Shown in pieces: positions 46,885 to 55,361 of a stretch of DNA of 64,000 nucleotides. This DNA is from an uncultured Lachnospiraceae bacterium (GTDB taxonomy: Bacteria > Bacillota > Clostridia > Lachnospirales > Lachnospiraceae): positions 333,503 through 397,502 of the forward strand of contig CAJURQ010000001.1 in the NCBI GenBank assembly GCA_910588955.1, written 5' to 3'. Below the pieces are notes generated by a model that was not told the DNA's origin, made no database searches, and saw only the letters and a program-made list of their open reading frames with translations. The position numbers were made by a program, and so were the translations under genes. Position 1 is the stretch's first letter. Each line of letters starts with the position of its first letter.

Positions 46885-47139
46885 TCAGTTACTTTCATTC
46901 TCACAGCCGCAGGTAGAACCGTTCCCACTGAAGGGTCTCTGCTCGAAGCGGGGCTCAAAACGGGAGTCCTCGCAGGGGCAGGAATCCGGCTCGGGTCTTG
47001 CGCAGGGCGGCTCAGGTCTCGCACAGGGCGGCTTGGGCGGTCTTAAGGGTTCTTCACAGCCGCATCCGCAACCGCCGAAGAAACCGCTGCCGTTCTGCCC
47101 GCAGAAAAGTAACAGAAGGATAAGCCAACAACAATTCAT
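46885..47139 (-). CDS. Small Cys/Pro-rich protein with a hydrophobic N-terminus
   Basis: 84 residues containing 12 cysteines. It starts MNCCWLILLLLFCG, a short hydrophobic stretch, then GGCGCGC, two copies of the unit PPCARPEP, and a C-terminal TCGCE. AAGGAGATG upstream and a terminator downstream support a real gene. Similar short Cys-rich proteins occur in Lachnospiraceae as hypotheticals. Metal binding, a lipoprotein-like anchor or a secreted peptide are possible; nothing shows which. Confidence 0.65.
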   Translation of the reverse strand: MNCCWLILLLLFCGQNGSGFFGGCGCGCEEPLRPPKPPCARPEPPCARPEPDSCPCEDSRFEPRFEQRPFSGNGSTCGCENESN

Positions 47140-47195
47140 AGGGTTTCATCTCCTTTTTCTCTCATACCATATCCTATGCGAGAGAAAAAGAGCGG

Positions 47196-47732
47196 TTACC
47201 GTTTTAAAATCTTTTTGCGGATGTAGCGGAAGGTTTTCTCCTCCCCCTGCTCCGCAAGCATGTGCAGCAGAAATTCCAGCATACGCTTCGTCTTTTTGTG
47301 AAGCGGCGGCGGTGTCTTTGAGGACTCGTAATATGCCAGCGGATCCTGATCTTTGTAATTGTCTCCGTGGTAAACCTTGCACGCCGCCACCCGGTCCATA
47401 AACATTTCCACCACATAGCGCACAGGCATCGGCGCGGGCGCCATACCTCCCTCTATGTTCCGGGTGCTGTAGTCTATCCAATACTCATAATGATGTTTGT
47501 TTCGTCCCTTATGATGGAGCCATGCGGAGGAATAGCCGATATTCTCCCGCTCCGCATTGTTGGGGCTTCTGTCGCCCTGATAATATTTCGCTCCCACCAG
47601 AAACTCTGTGGGGCTGTATTTTGACAGATCGTGAAGAAGCCCCTGTCTGTAAAGCCCTACACGAAAACACCCCTCCATAACGAGAAATCTATGGTGTGTG
47701 ATTGTCTTAAAGTGTTCCCATGCCTTATTCAT
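47196..47732 (-). CDS. DUF5662 family protein
   Basis: 178 residues rich in His, with the pattern HHRFLVMEGCF, LLHDLSKYS and WLHHKGRNKHHYEYW, typical of DUF5662 and reminiscent of an HD-like metal site. Soluble. The ATG overlaps the stop of the GH13 gene (TAATG), so translation is coupled. Function unknown. Confidence 0.8.
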   Translation of the reverse strand: MNKAWEHFKTITHHRFLVMEGCFRVGLYRQGLLHDLSKYSPTEFLVGAKYYQGDRSPNNAERENIGYSSAWLHHKGRNKHHYEYWIDYSTRNIEGGMAPAPMPVRYVVEMFMDRVAACKVYHGDNYKDQDPLAYYESSKTPPPLHKKTKRMLEFLLHMLAEQGEEKTFRYIRKKILKR

Positions 47733-49660
47733 TACTCTTTTTCGTCCCCTCTACTTTTTTTACTCTTTTTCCGTCCTGCCTTTTCCGTCTCCACAGGCAC
47801 ATCCTTTGTAGTGCACATCACAATAGTGCGGGCGGGCACGCAGATTTCCTGTGAGGAGGCATCCTCTTCAATCTCCGGTATCTCCTTTCCCGTAGAAGCC
47901 GCATAAGTCCAAAGTTTGCCTTTCGGGAGTTTCGGCAGTCCCAGATAATCCATCTGCCAGTGCATATTCACCGCAATATAGAAAAAGCGTTCCTCCTCCT
48001 GCTCTTCATCCACCGCATAAAATCCGCAGTACATGATTCCCATACAACGGCTTGCCGAACTGGTATCGGGTCTCCAAGCCTCTCTCCCGTGGAAAGAAAT
48101 GTCCGGGAAACCGCAGGACAACGTGTCTATCCCGCGAAGAAGCGTCCTGCTGTGCAGAATGCGGTGCGCCTTGCGCATACCGATCATAAACTTCGTATAA
48201 GCAAATAGCTCCCTGCCTGCCTCCGTCTGATTCCACTTAATCCACGTCGTATCGTTGTCCTGGCAGTAAGGGTTGTTGTTCCCTCCCTGCGTATTTGCAA
48301 ATTCATCCCCGCTGTAGAAAAGCGGCGTCCCCTGCGACATGAGAAGAACTGTCATCGCATTTTTCATCTGCCGCAGACGGAGTTCCTGAATGCTCTTCTT
48401 CCGGCTCTTTCCCTCCACGCCGCAGTTCCAGCTACAGTTATAATCTATGCCGTCCCGATTGTTTTCCCCGTTCTCCTCGTTATGCTTGCGGTCGTAGGAC
48501 ACCAGATCCGCCAGACGAAACCCGTCCCAGCGCGCAATGCTGTTTACAATGCCAATCTCGTCTTTATTTTCCCTCAGATGAAAGAGAAACTGGTTGATCA
48601 TGTTGTCGTCGCCCTTGATAAACCGGCGCATGTCATATAGAAAGCCATCGCTCAGATGTCCCATGTTGCGTGTCTTTCCGTCTCCCGTTCGGACATTTCC
48701 GTCCCCCGTCAAAAGCATCGTCTCCGCAAGCAGCGGTTCGCCCGCGATCAGTTCTGTAGGCAGGGCGGCGCTCATCAAATGAAAACCGTCAATGTGGTAC
48801 TCTAACACCCAGTGTTTCAGGATATTCAGAATCTCCACCGCCCGCATCTCCGGCGGAAAATAGAACTGCATCGAAACGCCAATGCCGGCTTTATGAAAAG
48901 CGCGCACCATATCCTTAAATTCTCCCGCAGCATCCTTGCTGTGGGCGTAGGCGCTCTTCGGCACATAGTATAGTCCCGGCTGATAGCCCCAATAATTAAT
49001 TCTTGGCTTTTTCTTTTCCTTCTCATCAGCGGAAGGCAGTTCCTGCATGTAGGTCAGAATCGCCTGTTCCATCGTCTGCGCCGTGTTTTCGGGCATAATC
49101 TCGTCAAACTCATAACAGGGCATGAGAAGCGCCATATTGACGCCAAGCTCCTGCATATAGGGAATCTTCTCCGTCACGCCCGCATAAGTGCCCTTCCATT
49201 TCACACCGGAAGAACGGTGCTTCGTAAAACCTCTCACATGCAGTGCGTAGATAAGCATCTCCTCATAAGGGATATGCACATTTTTGTCGTCACCCCATTC
49301 GTATGTTTCCGCAGCGGGCTGGCATCTGGGCAGATCGGATTTGGGCACACCGTACCCGTATGGATTGCAGACCCGCTTGCAGCAAGGATCTTGATAGACC
49401 TCCTCCCCCCTGTAAAAGAGATAACTGCAGGTCTTGTCATGATAGCCGGAAAGCAGCATGGTATAAACCGCTCCCACCCGACAGTTTTCCGGGAAAGGAA
49501 TACGTACGCCGTCCCGGTGTCTCCTGTCATAGAGAAGCAGTCCCGTCTCCTCTATGCCCTCGCACACCGCCGAAACACGCAGCCCGTCCTCCTCAAAAGA
49601 CACGCCCAACGGATAGATGCGCGCCCTGTTCACACTTTTTATCTGAAATGTCTTCTGCAT
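47732..49660 (-). CDS. GH13 (TreX/GlgX-like) protein, probably catalytically inactive
   Basis: 642 residues aligning by eye with glycogen-debranching GH13 enzymes: an N-terminal beta domain, then LGVNMALLMPCYEFDE, NYWGYQPGLYYVPKSAYA and DLVSYDRKHNEENGENNRDG are nearly intact. However, region I (DVVYNH in active enzymes) reads SMQFYFPP, region II (DGFRFD) reads DGFHLM so the nucleophile Asp is absent, and region IV (HDG) reads WDG; the region III glutamate (LLAETM) may remain. A glycan-binding or regulatory role is therefore more likely than hydrolysis. It has a promoter at 49735-49764 and is coupled to a DUF5662 gene. Confidence 0.8.
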   Translation of the reverse strand: MQKTFQIKSVNRARIYPLGVSFEEDGLRVSAVCEGIEETGLLLYDRRHRDGVRIPFPENCRVGAVYTMLLSGYHDKTCSYLFYRGEEVYQDPCCKRVCNPYGYGVPKSDLPRCQPAAETYEWGDDKNVHIPYEEMLIYALHVRGFTKHRSSGVKWKGTYAGVTEKIPYMQELGVNMALLMPCYEFDEIMPENTAQTMEQAILTYMQELPSADEKEKKKPRINYWGYQPGLYYVPKSAYAHSKDAAGEFKDMVRAFHKAGIGVSMQFYFPPEMRAVEILNILKHWVLEYHIDGFHLMSAALPTELIAGEPLLAETMLLTGDGNVRTGDGKTRNMGHLSDGFLYDMRRFIKGDDNMINQFLFHLRENKDEIGIVNSIARWDGFRLADLVSYDRKHNEENGENNRDGIDYNCSWNCGVEGKSRKKSIQELRLRQMKNAMTVLLMSQGTPLFYSGDEFANTQGGNNNPYCQDNDTTWIKWNQTEAGRELFAYTKFMIGMRKAHRILHSRTLLRGIDTLSCGFPDISFHGREAWRPDTSSASRCMGIMYCGFYAVDEEQEEERFFYIAVNMHWQMDYLGLPKLPKGKLWTYAASTGKEIPEIEEDASSQEICVPARTIVMCTTKDVPVETEKAGRKKSKKSRGDEKE

Positions 49661-49734
49661 CAAGTTCTCCGCTCCTTCAAGCCGTCTCCCGGCTCACAAT
49701 GCTTTTCCGGGAATGATAGTTTAAGTCATTTTAT

Positions 49735-49764
49735 ATTATACTATATAAGTGGACGGCATTTCAA
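49735..49764 (-). promoter_or_regulatory. Promoter for the GH13 gene
   Basis: Minus-strand TTGAAA (49759-49764), an 18-base spacer and TATAAT (49735-49740), about 75 bases before the start. Confidence 0.6.
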
Positions 49765-49832
49765 TCTAAATCTATTTCTGGTCTTGTTCCCGCATCTGTG
49801 ATATACTGTTTTTATTGAAACGGAGGTTACTT

Positions 49833-50171
49833 ATGGGCAAAAATGAAAAAAACACCACACAGGAAGAACTGGAAAAAGAGGAAATGACCGTGGATCTGGA
49901 ACTTGACGATGGTTCCAATGTCACCTGCGCCGTAGTCACGATTCTGACGGTGGCGGACAAGGATTATATCGCGCTCCTGCCCCTTGACGAAACCGGCGAG
50001 AACGCAGATGGTGAAGTCTGGTTCTACCGCTACAGTGAAAACCCGGCGGATCCCAACGAGGAGCCGGTGCTCGGCTACATCGAAGAGGACGAGGAATATG
50101 AAGCCGTCGCAGACGCCTTTGACGAGTTTCTGGACGCCGCAGAATTTGATGAAATTGTAGACGAGCCGTAA
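49833..50171 (+). CDS. DUF1292 acidic protein
   Basis: About 112 residues from MGKNEKNTT. It has the DUF1292 core (VDLELDDGSNVTCAVVTIL, YIALLPLDE, WFYRY) and a very acidic C-terminus (EEDEEYEAVADAFDEF). GGAGGTTACTT precedes the chosen ATG. Role unknown; the family is common in Firmicutes. Its 3' end overlaps, antisense, the end of the helicase gene by about 97 bases. Confidence 0.88.
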   Translation: MGKNEKNTTQEELEKEEMTVDLELDDGSNVTCAVVTILTVADKDYIALLPLDETGENADGEVWFYRYSENPADPNEEPVLGYIEEDEEYEAVADAFDEFLDAAEFDEIVDEP

Positions 50172-52156
50172 AAATCGGATAGCAGAGGGGTCAAGAACCG
50201 GGAGGGCATGTCCTTCCCGGTTTTTCCTTCGTGGTACACGAGGCAAAGTTTGTTTTTTGCCCGGGTCATCGCCACATAGAACATCCGTCTCTCCTCCTCT
50301 ATCTCAACAATCGTTTTCGACTTGTCGGAGGGAATCTTCCCCTCGTTGCATTCCGGCACGAAAACCTTCTGAAATTCTAAACCTTTGGAGGCATGCATAG
50401 TCATAAGCTGCAGCCCCTCCGCGTTTCTCTCCGGATCCGTTATCGTCTCCGCATAATGCTCCATATACGTTCTCATCTCCCGCACCGTAGAAAATTGTCT
50501 GGAAAACGCCTCAAACTCTTCCCCGATCCGTATCAGTTCCTCCGCCTTTTCCGAACCGTACTTCTCCCGCAGAAAGCCCTCGTACCCGATCACCTTCCGT
50601 ATGTAATGAATCTGTAGGTGCACCCGTTTCCCTGCAAGGCTGTCGATATCCCGGTACAATTTTCTGACCCTCGCCTGTATCAGCGGCGTGTCGGCATAAT
50701 ACCCGGTCAGCGCCTCCCACTCCACCTTTGTCTCCGGCAGACTGTCACGCTTCATGTATCTGACAGGACGGTTCATCACGCGCAGGAAATGCTTTCTCGC
50801 ACAGTCTCCCTGCCCAAGCGCCAGATATGCGCAGATATCCTGAATCACAAAATGGGAAAAGCGGTTTTTCGGCTTCTCCCTCATCATGTAAGGGATCCCC
50901 GCCTCATGCAGTGCCTGCGCCCAGAAACCGCATTCCAGATTCGTCCGGCAGATCATGGCGCACTGTGCAAGCGTCCCTGTCCTCTGTTCCTCCACAAGCA
51001 TATCCGTAACCGTCTTTCTGAGCGTCTCCTCCGATGCTGCCCTGCAGAGCCGCAGCCCTGCTCCCTCTTTATGCGCGGAGAAAATCTCCTTGGGAATCCG
51101 GCTTTTATTTTCCCCGATCACGTTTGCCGCCGCCTCCACAATATCTCTATGACAGCGGAAATTCACATTGAGCAAAATCTGCTCTGCCTGCGCAAAATCC
51201 GCGAGAAACCGCTTCATGCAGTCGGGACTTGCGCCTCGGAAACCGTAGATGGACTGGTCGTCATCCCCCACTACAAAGAGATTGTTCTTCGGCGCGGCAA
51301 GCAGACGGATAATCTCATACTGAATCGGGGAGATATCCTGAAATTCATCCACCAAAATATAACGAAACTTCGCCTGCCACATTGACAGTGTTTCCTTATC
51401 CTCCCGCAGCAAGCGCAGGCAAGCCGTCATCAGGTCGTCAAAATCAAATTTTGATATTTCTGCAAGCCAATCTTGGTATTCCTTATATAGAAACTGAAAA
51501 TCTTCCCATTTCATCTTCTGAAAATCCAGCATTTCTTCCAGCTTCTTATCCTTTTGTCCGTTTCTCGTCACACGAGATTTTGCGCTGCTTTCCTCGATTT
51601 TGTGTTCAGCAGCAACACCGGGCTTTTTCGTTCTTCCCGCACTGTATTCTCCCTCTGCCAGTTTCATTTCTGCCTCCGCCGCCCTGATTTTATGCCTGCT
51701 GACGGCAGTTATAATCTCTTCAATATCCTCCTCCTGCAAATAGACAAATCTTTTATGGTTGCGTGTGATATCCCGAATCAGCTTTCTTTTTTCTGTTTCC
51801 GTAATAATGGTATAATTGCGATATTGCGCCGATCGTTTCAAGATATAATAGAATACTGCGTGAAACGTGCCGAACCGAACCGGGAGGTTTTCCTCTCCCA
51901 TCAGCCGAAAAAAACGCTGCTGCATTTCCAGCGCGGCTGCCTTTGTAAAAGTAATAACAAGAATGTGGGCGGGATCGACACCCTGTGATGTGATGAGTCT
52001 GCGGATGCGGTGTACTGTGACGAAAGTTTTACCGCTGCCCGGTCCGGCTAACACCATAGCCGGACCGTCAGCATGTCTGATCGCCTCTTCCTGTTTTGGC
52101 GTACAGGAAATCTCAGGCGTTTTCGAGCATTTCAATTCCTTTGCGGATTCTTGCAA
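50075..52156 (-). CDS. UvrD/PcrA-like superfamily I DNA helicase
   Basis: 693 residues. Motifs: Q-motif CTPKQEEAI, Walker A AGPGSGKT, Ia ITFTKAAALEMQ, Walker B VDEFQDISPIQYEII, motif III GDDDQSIYGFRGA, motifs V-VI MTMHASKGLEFQKVF and EERRMFYVAMTRAK. It is shorter than PcrA and has an insert near residues 150-215. The start is a TTG inside the end of gltX (44-base overlap) with AAGGAAG ahead. The last 30 residues are almost all Ser/Ala because they are antisense to the acidic codons of the DUF1292 gene, so this tail is probably a by-product of overlap. Confidence 0.9.
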   Translation of the reverse strand: MQESAKELKCSKTPEISCTPKQEEAIRHADGPAMVLAGPGSGKTFVTVHRIRRLITSQGVDPAHILVITFTKAAALEMQQRFFRLMGEENLPVRFGTFHAVFYYILKRSAQYRNYTIITETEKRKLIRDITRNHKRFVYLQEEDIEEIITAVSRHKIRAAEAEMKLAEGEYSAGRTKKPGVAAEHKIEESSAKSRVTRNGQKDKKLEEMLDFQKMKWEDFQFLYKEYQDWLAEISKFDFDDLMTACLRLLREDKETLSMWQAKFRYILVDEFQDISPIQYEIIRLLAAPKNNLFVVGDDDQSIYGFRGASPDCMKRFLADFAQAEQILLNVNFRCHRDIVEAAANVIGENKSRIPKEIFSAHKEGAGLRLCRAASEETLRKTVTDMLVEEQRTGTLAQCAMICRTNLECGFWAQALHEAGIPYMMREKPKNRFSHFVIQDICAYLALGQGDCARKHFLRVMNRPVRYMKRDSLPETKVEWEALTGYYADTPLIQARVRKLYRDIDSLAGKRVHLQIHYIRKVIGYEGFLREKYGSEKAEELIRIGEEFEAFSRQFSTVREMRTYMEHYAETITDPERNAEGLQLMTMHASKGLEFQKVFVPECNEGKIPSDKSKTIVEIEEERRMFYVAMTRAKNKLCLVYHEGKTGKDMPSRFLTPLLSDFYGSSTISSNSAASRNSSKASATASYSSSSSM
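50196..50222 (+). terminator. Terminator of the DUF1292 gene, inside the helicase ORF
   Basis: Plus-strand stem AACCGGGA/TCCCGGTT followed by TTTCC, 25 bases after the DUF1292 stop. It lies within the coding sequence of the convergent helicase gene. Confidence 0.7.
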
Positions 52157-53567
52157 GGGATTCTTCCTTTCCCAGTACCTCCATCAGTTCCGTCGCCCCG
52201 CCCGGCGTCATCTGCTTGCCAGAAACGGCAGTTCTCACAGGCCACATCACATAGCCGTTTTTATATCCCTTCTCCTCCACATAAGCGGAAAGCGTCGCAT
52301 AAAGCGCGTCGTTCGTGTAATCCTCCTGCGCCTCCAGCCGGGGTAGAAGATCCTGTAAGACAGAAAGCGAAGTCTCCGCGTTGGTTTTCATCTTCTTGTG
52401 CGTGTACATCGCCACGTCATAATCCGGAAGGACGTCAAAGAAATCCACGTGCTCCTTAATATCCGGGAAAATCTCAATTCTCGTCTTTACCATGGCGGCT
52501 ATCTTTTTCAGGTCGTAATCCTTTGTCACCGCTTCTTTCAGATAAGGCTCCGCCATCCCGTAAAAGCGGTCGAAATCCATCGCTTTTAAATATTCCCCGT
52601 TCATCCATTTCAGCTTCGTGTAATCAAACACCGCCGGGGACTTGGAGAGGTGATGATAGTCAAAGCGCTTGATCAACTCGTCCAGCGTAAAGATCTCCTC
52701 GTTGTCCTCCGGACTCCAGCCAAGCAGCGCCACAAAGTTAACGATTGCCTCCGAGAGAAAGCCCTGCTCAATCAGATCTTCGTAGGAAGAGTGCCCGCAC
52801 CGTTTGGAAAGCTTCTGGTGGGACTCGTCCGTGATGAGCGGACAGTGCACATACTCCGGCACTTCCCAGCCGAATGCGTCGTAGAGACGGTTGTATTTCG
52901 GTGAGGAAGACAGGTATTCGTTGCCCCGCACCACATGGGTGATGCCCATCAGATGATCGTCTACCACATTGGCAAAATTGTAGGTGGGATAGCCGTCCGA
53001 CTTGATCAGAATCATATCGTCAAGCTCCGCGTTGTCCACCGTAATGTCCCCATAGATATCGTCATGGAAAGTAGTCTGCCCCTCCGTCGGGTTATTCTGG
53101 CGGATCACATAGGGCTTACCCGCCGCGAGATTTGCCTCCACCTCTTCTTTGGACAGGTGCAGACAGTGTTTGTCGTAGACATTGATCTCCTTGCCCGCCA
53201 CAGTCTGCGTCAGTGACGCCAGCCGCTCCTTATCGCAGAAACAATAATACGCCTCGCCCTTTTCAATCAGCTTTTTCGCGTACTCCAGATAAATGCCCTG
53301 CTTCTGACGGTCGCTCTGCACGTAGGGACCCACGCCGCCGTCCTTGTCGGGACCTTCATCGTGCACAAGCCCCGTGTTCTCCAGCGTGCGGTAAATAATG
53401 TCCACCGCGCCCTCCACATACCGTTCCTGATCCGTGTCCTCAATGCGCAGGATAAAATCCCCGCCCTCATGCTTTGCAATCAGATAGGCGTAAAGCGCCG
53501 TCCTTAAATTTCCCACATGCATACGTCCCGTGGGACTGGGGGCATATCTCGTTCTTATCTTCTCCAT
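52113..53567 (-). CDS. gltX: Glutamate-tRNA ligase
   Basis: 484 residues from MEKIRTRYAPSPTG. HIGH equivalent HVGN in PSPTGRMHVGNLRTALY; KLSKR in HQKLSKRCGHSSYE. Class Ib fold with C-terminal anticodon-binding helices. May be discriminating or non-discriminating (also charging tRNA-Gln); not decidable here. It overlaps the helicase gene downstream. Confidence 0.96.
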   Translation of the reverse strand: MEKIRTRYAPSPTGRMHVGNLRTALYAYLIAKHEGGDFILRIEDTDQERYVEGAVDIIYRTLENTGLVHDEGPDKDGGVGPYVQSDRQKQGIYLEYAKKLIEKGEAYYCFCDKERLASLTQTVAGKEINVYDKHCLHLSKEEVEANLAAGKPYVIRQNNPTEGQTTFHDDIYGDITVDNAELDDMILIKSDGYPTYNFANVVDDHLMGITHVVRGNEYLSSSPKYNRLYDAFGWEVPEYVHCPLITDESHQKLSKRCGHSSYEDLIEQGFLSEAIVNFVALLGWSPEDNEEIFTLDELIKRFDYHHLSKSPAVFDYTKLKWMNGEYLKAMDFDRFYGMAEPYLKEAVTKDYDLKKIAAMVKTRIEIFPDIKEHVDFFDVLPDYDVAMYTHKKMKTNAETSLSVLQDLLPRLEAQEDYTNDALYATLSAYVEEKGYKNGYVMWPVRTAVSGKQMTPGGATELMEVLGKEESLARIRKGIEMLENA

Positions 53568-53604
53568 TGTTATCAATTTCCTCTGTCTTCTACAATATTT
53601 TGTG

Positions 53605-53630
53605 GAGAATGCCTCATTTTAGACATTCTC
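53605..53630. repeat. Palindromic repeat, copy 1 (hydrogenase/gltX junction)
   Basis: Arms GAGAATG/CATTCTC around CCTCATTTTAGA. It contains the stop codon region of the hydrogenase gene and lies about 40 bases before gltX. A near-identical palindrome occurs at 58508-58535. Confidence 0.6.
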
Positions 53631-55142
53631 TCTCTTTTCACTCTGTTCGACGCGGTTCTGGTGCATACTCGGATCGGGTATCTTCTCCGGCGCCGCCTCC
53701 TTGAAGGAAGCCACCGCCTTCGCCGCCGCAGGAATCGCAATGTTCGTGCCCGCACCCGCCACACAGCCGCCGGGACATGCCATACCCTCGATAAGACAGC
53801 CGTTCTTCTTGCCCGCCTTTGCAAGCATCAGCATCTTCTTACACTCGGACAGACTCTCCGCATGCTCTATGTGCACTTCCACATCCGGATAATACTCTCT
53901 CACGCACTCCTCAATAGCAGAAGCCACACCTCCCGCCACGCCGTAGCCGCGTCCCGCGCCGGTAGCGCCTTTCAGTTCGTCCATCGCCTTGATCTGGTCT
54001 AACAGGATGCCCTTCGCCTCAAATATCCCCGTCAACTCCTCAAATGTGATTACAAAGTCCACGTCCGAGCGGATCGTCCTGCGGGAAGCCTCAAGTTTCT
54101 TGGAAGCGCAGGGACCGATAAATACCACTCTCGCGTCCGGGTGCTCCTCTTTTATCACTCTCGCCGTCGCCACCATAGGCGTCAAGGCATTTGATATCTT
54201 GTCAATCGTTTCCGGGAAAAATTTCTTTGCAAGCACCGACCATGACGGACAGCAGGATGTCAGGGAAAAAGGCAGTTTGCCTGTGGCGACCTCCTTCGCG
54301 TAGTGCTCCGCCTCCGCAATGGCGCCCATATCAGCACCCACAGCCGTCTCATACACGTCGTAAAATCCAAGCTCCTTCAAAGCCGTTTTCAACATATCCG
54401 GCGTCACGTCTGGACCAAACTGTCCGGCAAAAGCAGGCGCCACCTGAGCGATAATCTTCTCCCCCGTCTGCAGCGCGCGGATCAACTGGAAAATCTGCGA
54501 CTTATCCGCGATGGCGCCGAAGGGACAGTTCACCATACACTGACCGCAGGAAACACAAAGATCGTTGTCGATCACGGCGCGTCCTTTCTCGTCGTTCTTG
54601 ATCGCGTTTACGCCACAGGCGCCCGCGCAGGGTCTGACCTGATGGGCGATCGCGTCATACGGACAGACCGCCTTACATTTACCGCATTTGATACATTTTT
54701 CCGGATCGATCACCGACCTGCCGTTCACCATGGAGATCGCCCCTCTCGGGCAGACCTCGCGGCAGGGATGCGCCACACAGCCCATACAGCGGTCCGTCAC
54801 ATAATAGCTGTTCTCCGGACAGGCATTACATGCCGAAGGAATCACCTGCATCAGCGGCGGCTCATAATATTTCTCGGAAATATTACTCTCCTCCAGCCCC
54901 TGCGTCAGATGTACCGGCACATTTTCGGGTCTTAAAGAAAGCCCCATTGCCAGACGGATTCTCTCACGCACAATGGCGCGATCCCTGTAAATGTTCTCAT
55001 ACTCGGACTCTTCATAGTCCACAATCTTATAGGGCAGCGCCTCGATATCGTCCTTCAGGTTTTTCGACTCATATGCCAGGTGCGCCACCTCTTTGAAAAT
55101 ACGTCTTCTGTTCTTCCGAACCTGCGTATCAATTCCTCTCAT
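53619..55142 (-). CDS. Monomeric [FeFe] hydrogenase, group-B-like
   Basis: About 507 residues. Two ferredoxin-type 4Fe-4S clusters (CIKCGKCKAVCP and CVSCGQCMVNCP) and an extra cysteine-rich part (ACNACPEN, CMGCVAHPC) precede the H-cluster domain. Its three motifs are TSCCPSW (P1), IGPCASKKLEA (P2) and EGMACPGGCVAGAG (P3), so all ligand cysteines are present. The P2 variant is typical of group B enzymes rather than the classic MPCxxKxxE. It likely reoxidises ferredoxin with H2 production or senses redox state. The start MRGIDTQV is chosen for ACGGAGGCATT. Rex in the window is a likely regulator. Confidence 0.9.
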   Translation of the reverse strand: MRGIDTQVRKNRRRIFKEVAHLAYESKNLKDDIEALPYKIVDYEESEYENIYRDRAIVRERIRLAMGLSLRPENVPVHLTQGLEESNISEKYYEPPLMQVIPSACNACPENSYYVTDRCMGCVAHPCREVCPRGAISMVNGRSVIDPEKCIKCGKCKAVCPYDAIAHQVRPCAGACGVNAIKNDEKGRAVIDNDLCVSCGQCMVNCPFGAIADKSQIFQLIRALQTGEKIIAQVAPAFAGQFGPDVTPDMLKTALKELGFYDVYETAVGADMGAIAEAEHYAKEVATGKLPFSLTSCCPSWSVLAKKFFPETIDKISNALTPMVATARVIKEEHPDARVVFIGPCASKKLEASRRTIRSDVDFVITFEELTGIFEAKGILLDQIKAMDELKGATGAGRGYGVAGGVASAIEECVREYYPDVEVHIEHAESLSECKKMLMLAKAGKKNGCLIEGMACPGGCVAGAGTNIAIPAAAKAVASFKEAAPEKIPDPSMHQNRVEQSEKRENV

Positions 55143-55181
55143 AATGCCTCCGTACTCATTGACTTCTACCCCGCAGTGCAA

Positions 55182-55213
55182 ACTCGAAAAACCTTCGGTT
55201 TTCCTCGTTCGCG
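55182..55213. repeat. Hairpin plus CTCGTTCGCG module, second copy
   Basis: ACTCGA, then stem GAAAAACC/GGTTTTCC with TTC-type loop, then CTCGTTCGCG. The same layout (ACTCGA, hairpin, CTCGTTCGCG) occurs at 5658-5687. Outer arms GCAGTGCA/TGCACTGC (55173-55180 and 55284-55291) enclose it and the terminator-like hairpin. Confidence 0.6.
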
Positions 55214-55239
55214 GGCTGTCGCCCTATACATCCGCAATC

Positions 55240-55272
55240 TGAAAAAATTGTCAGCAAGCTGTCATTTTTTCA
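55240..55272 (-). terminator. Terminator-like hairpin between the gldFG-like gene and the hydrogenase gene
   Basis: Nine-base arms TGAAAAAAT/ATTTTTTCA enclosing CAGC/GCTG. Works on either strand; placed to end the transcript of the 55362-57485 gene. Confidence 0.55.
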
Positions 55273-55361
55273 TCTTACGTCTGTGCACTGCTCATTGCCA
55301 TCACGTACATTTTCCCACAAAGTCCTATGGAAGTCAATCATTCTGAGGAAAAACGCGGACG

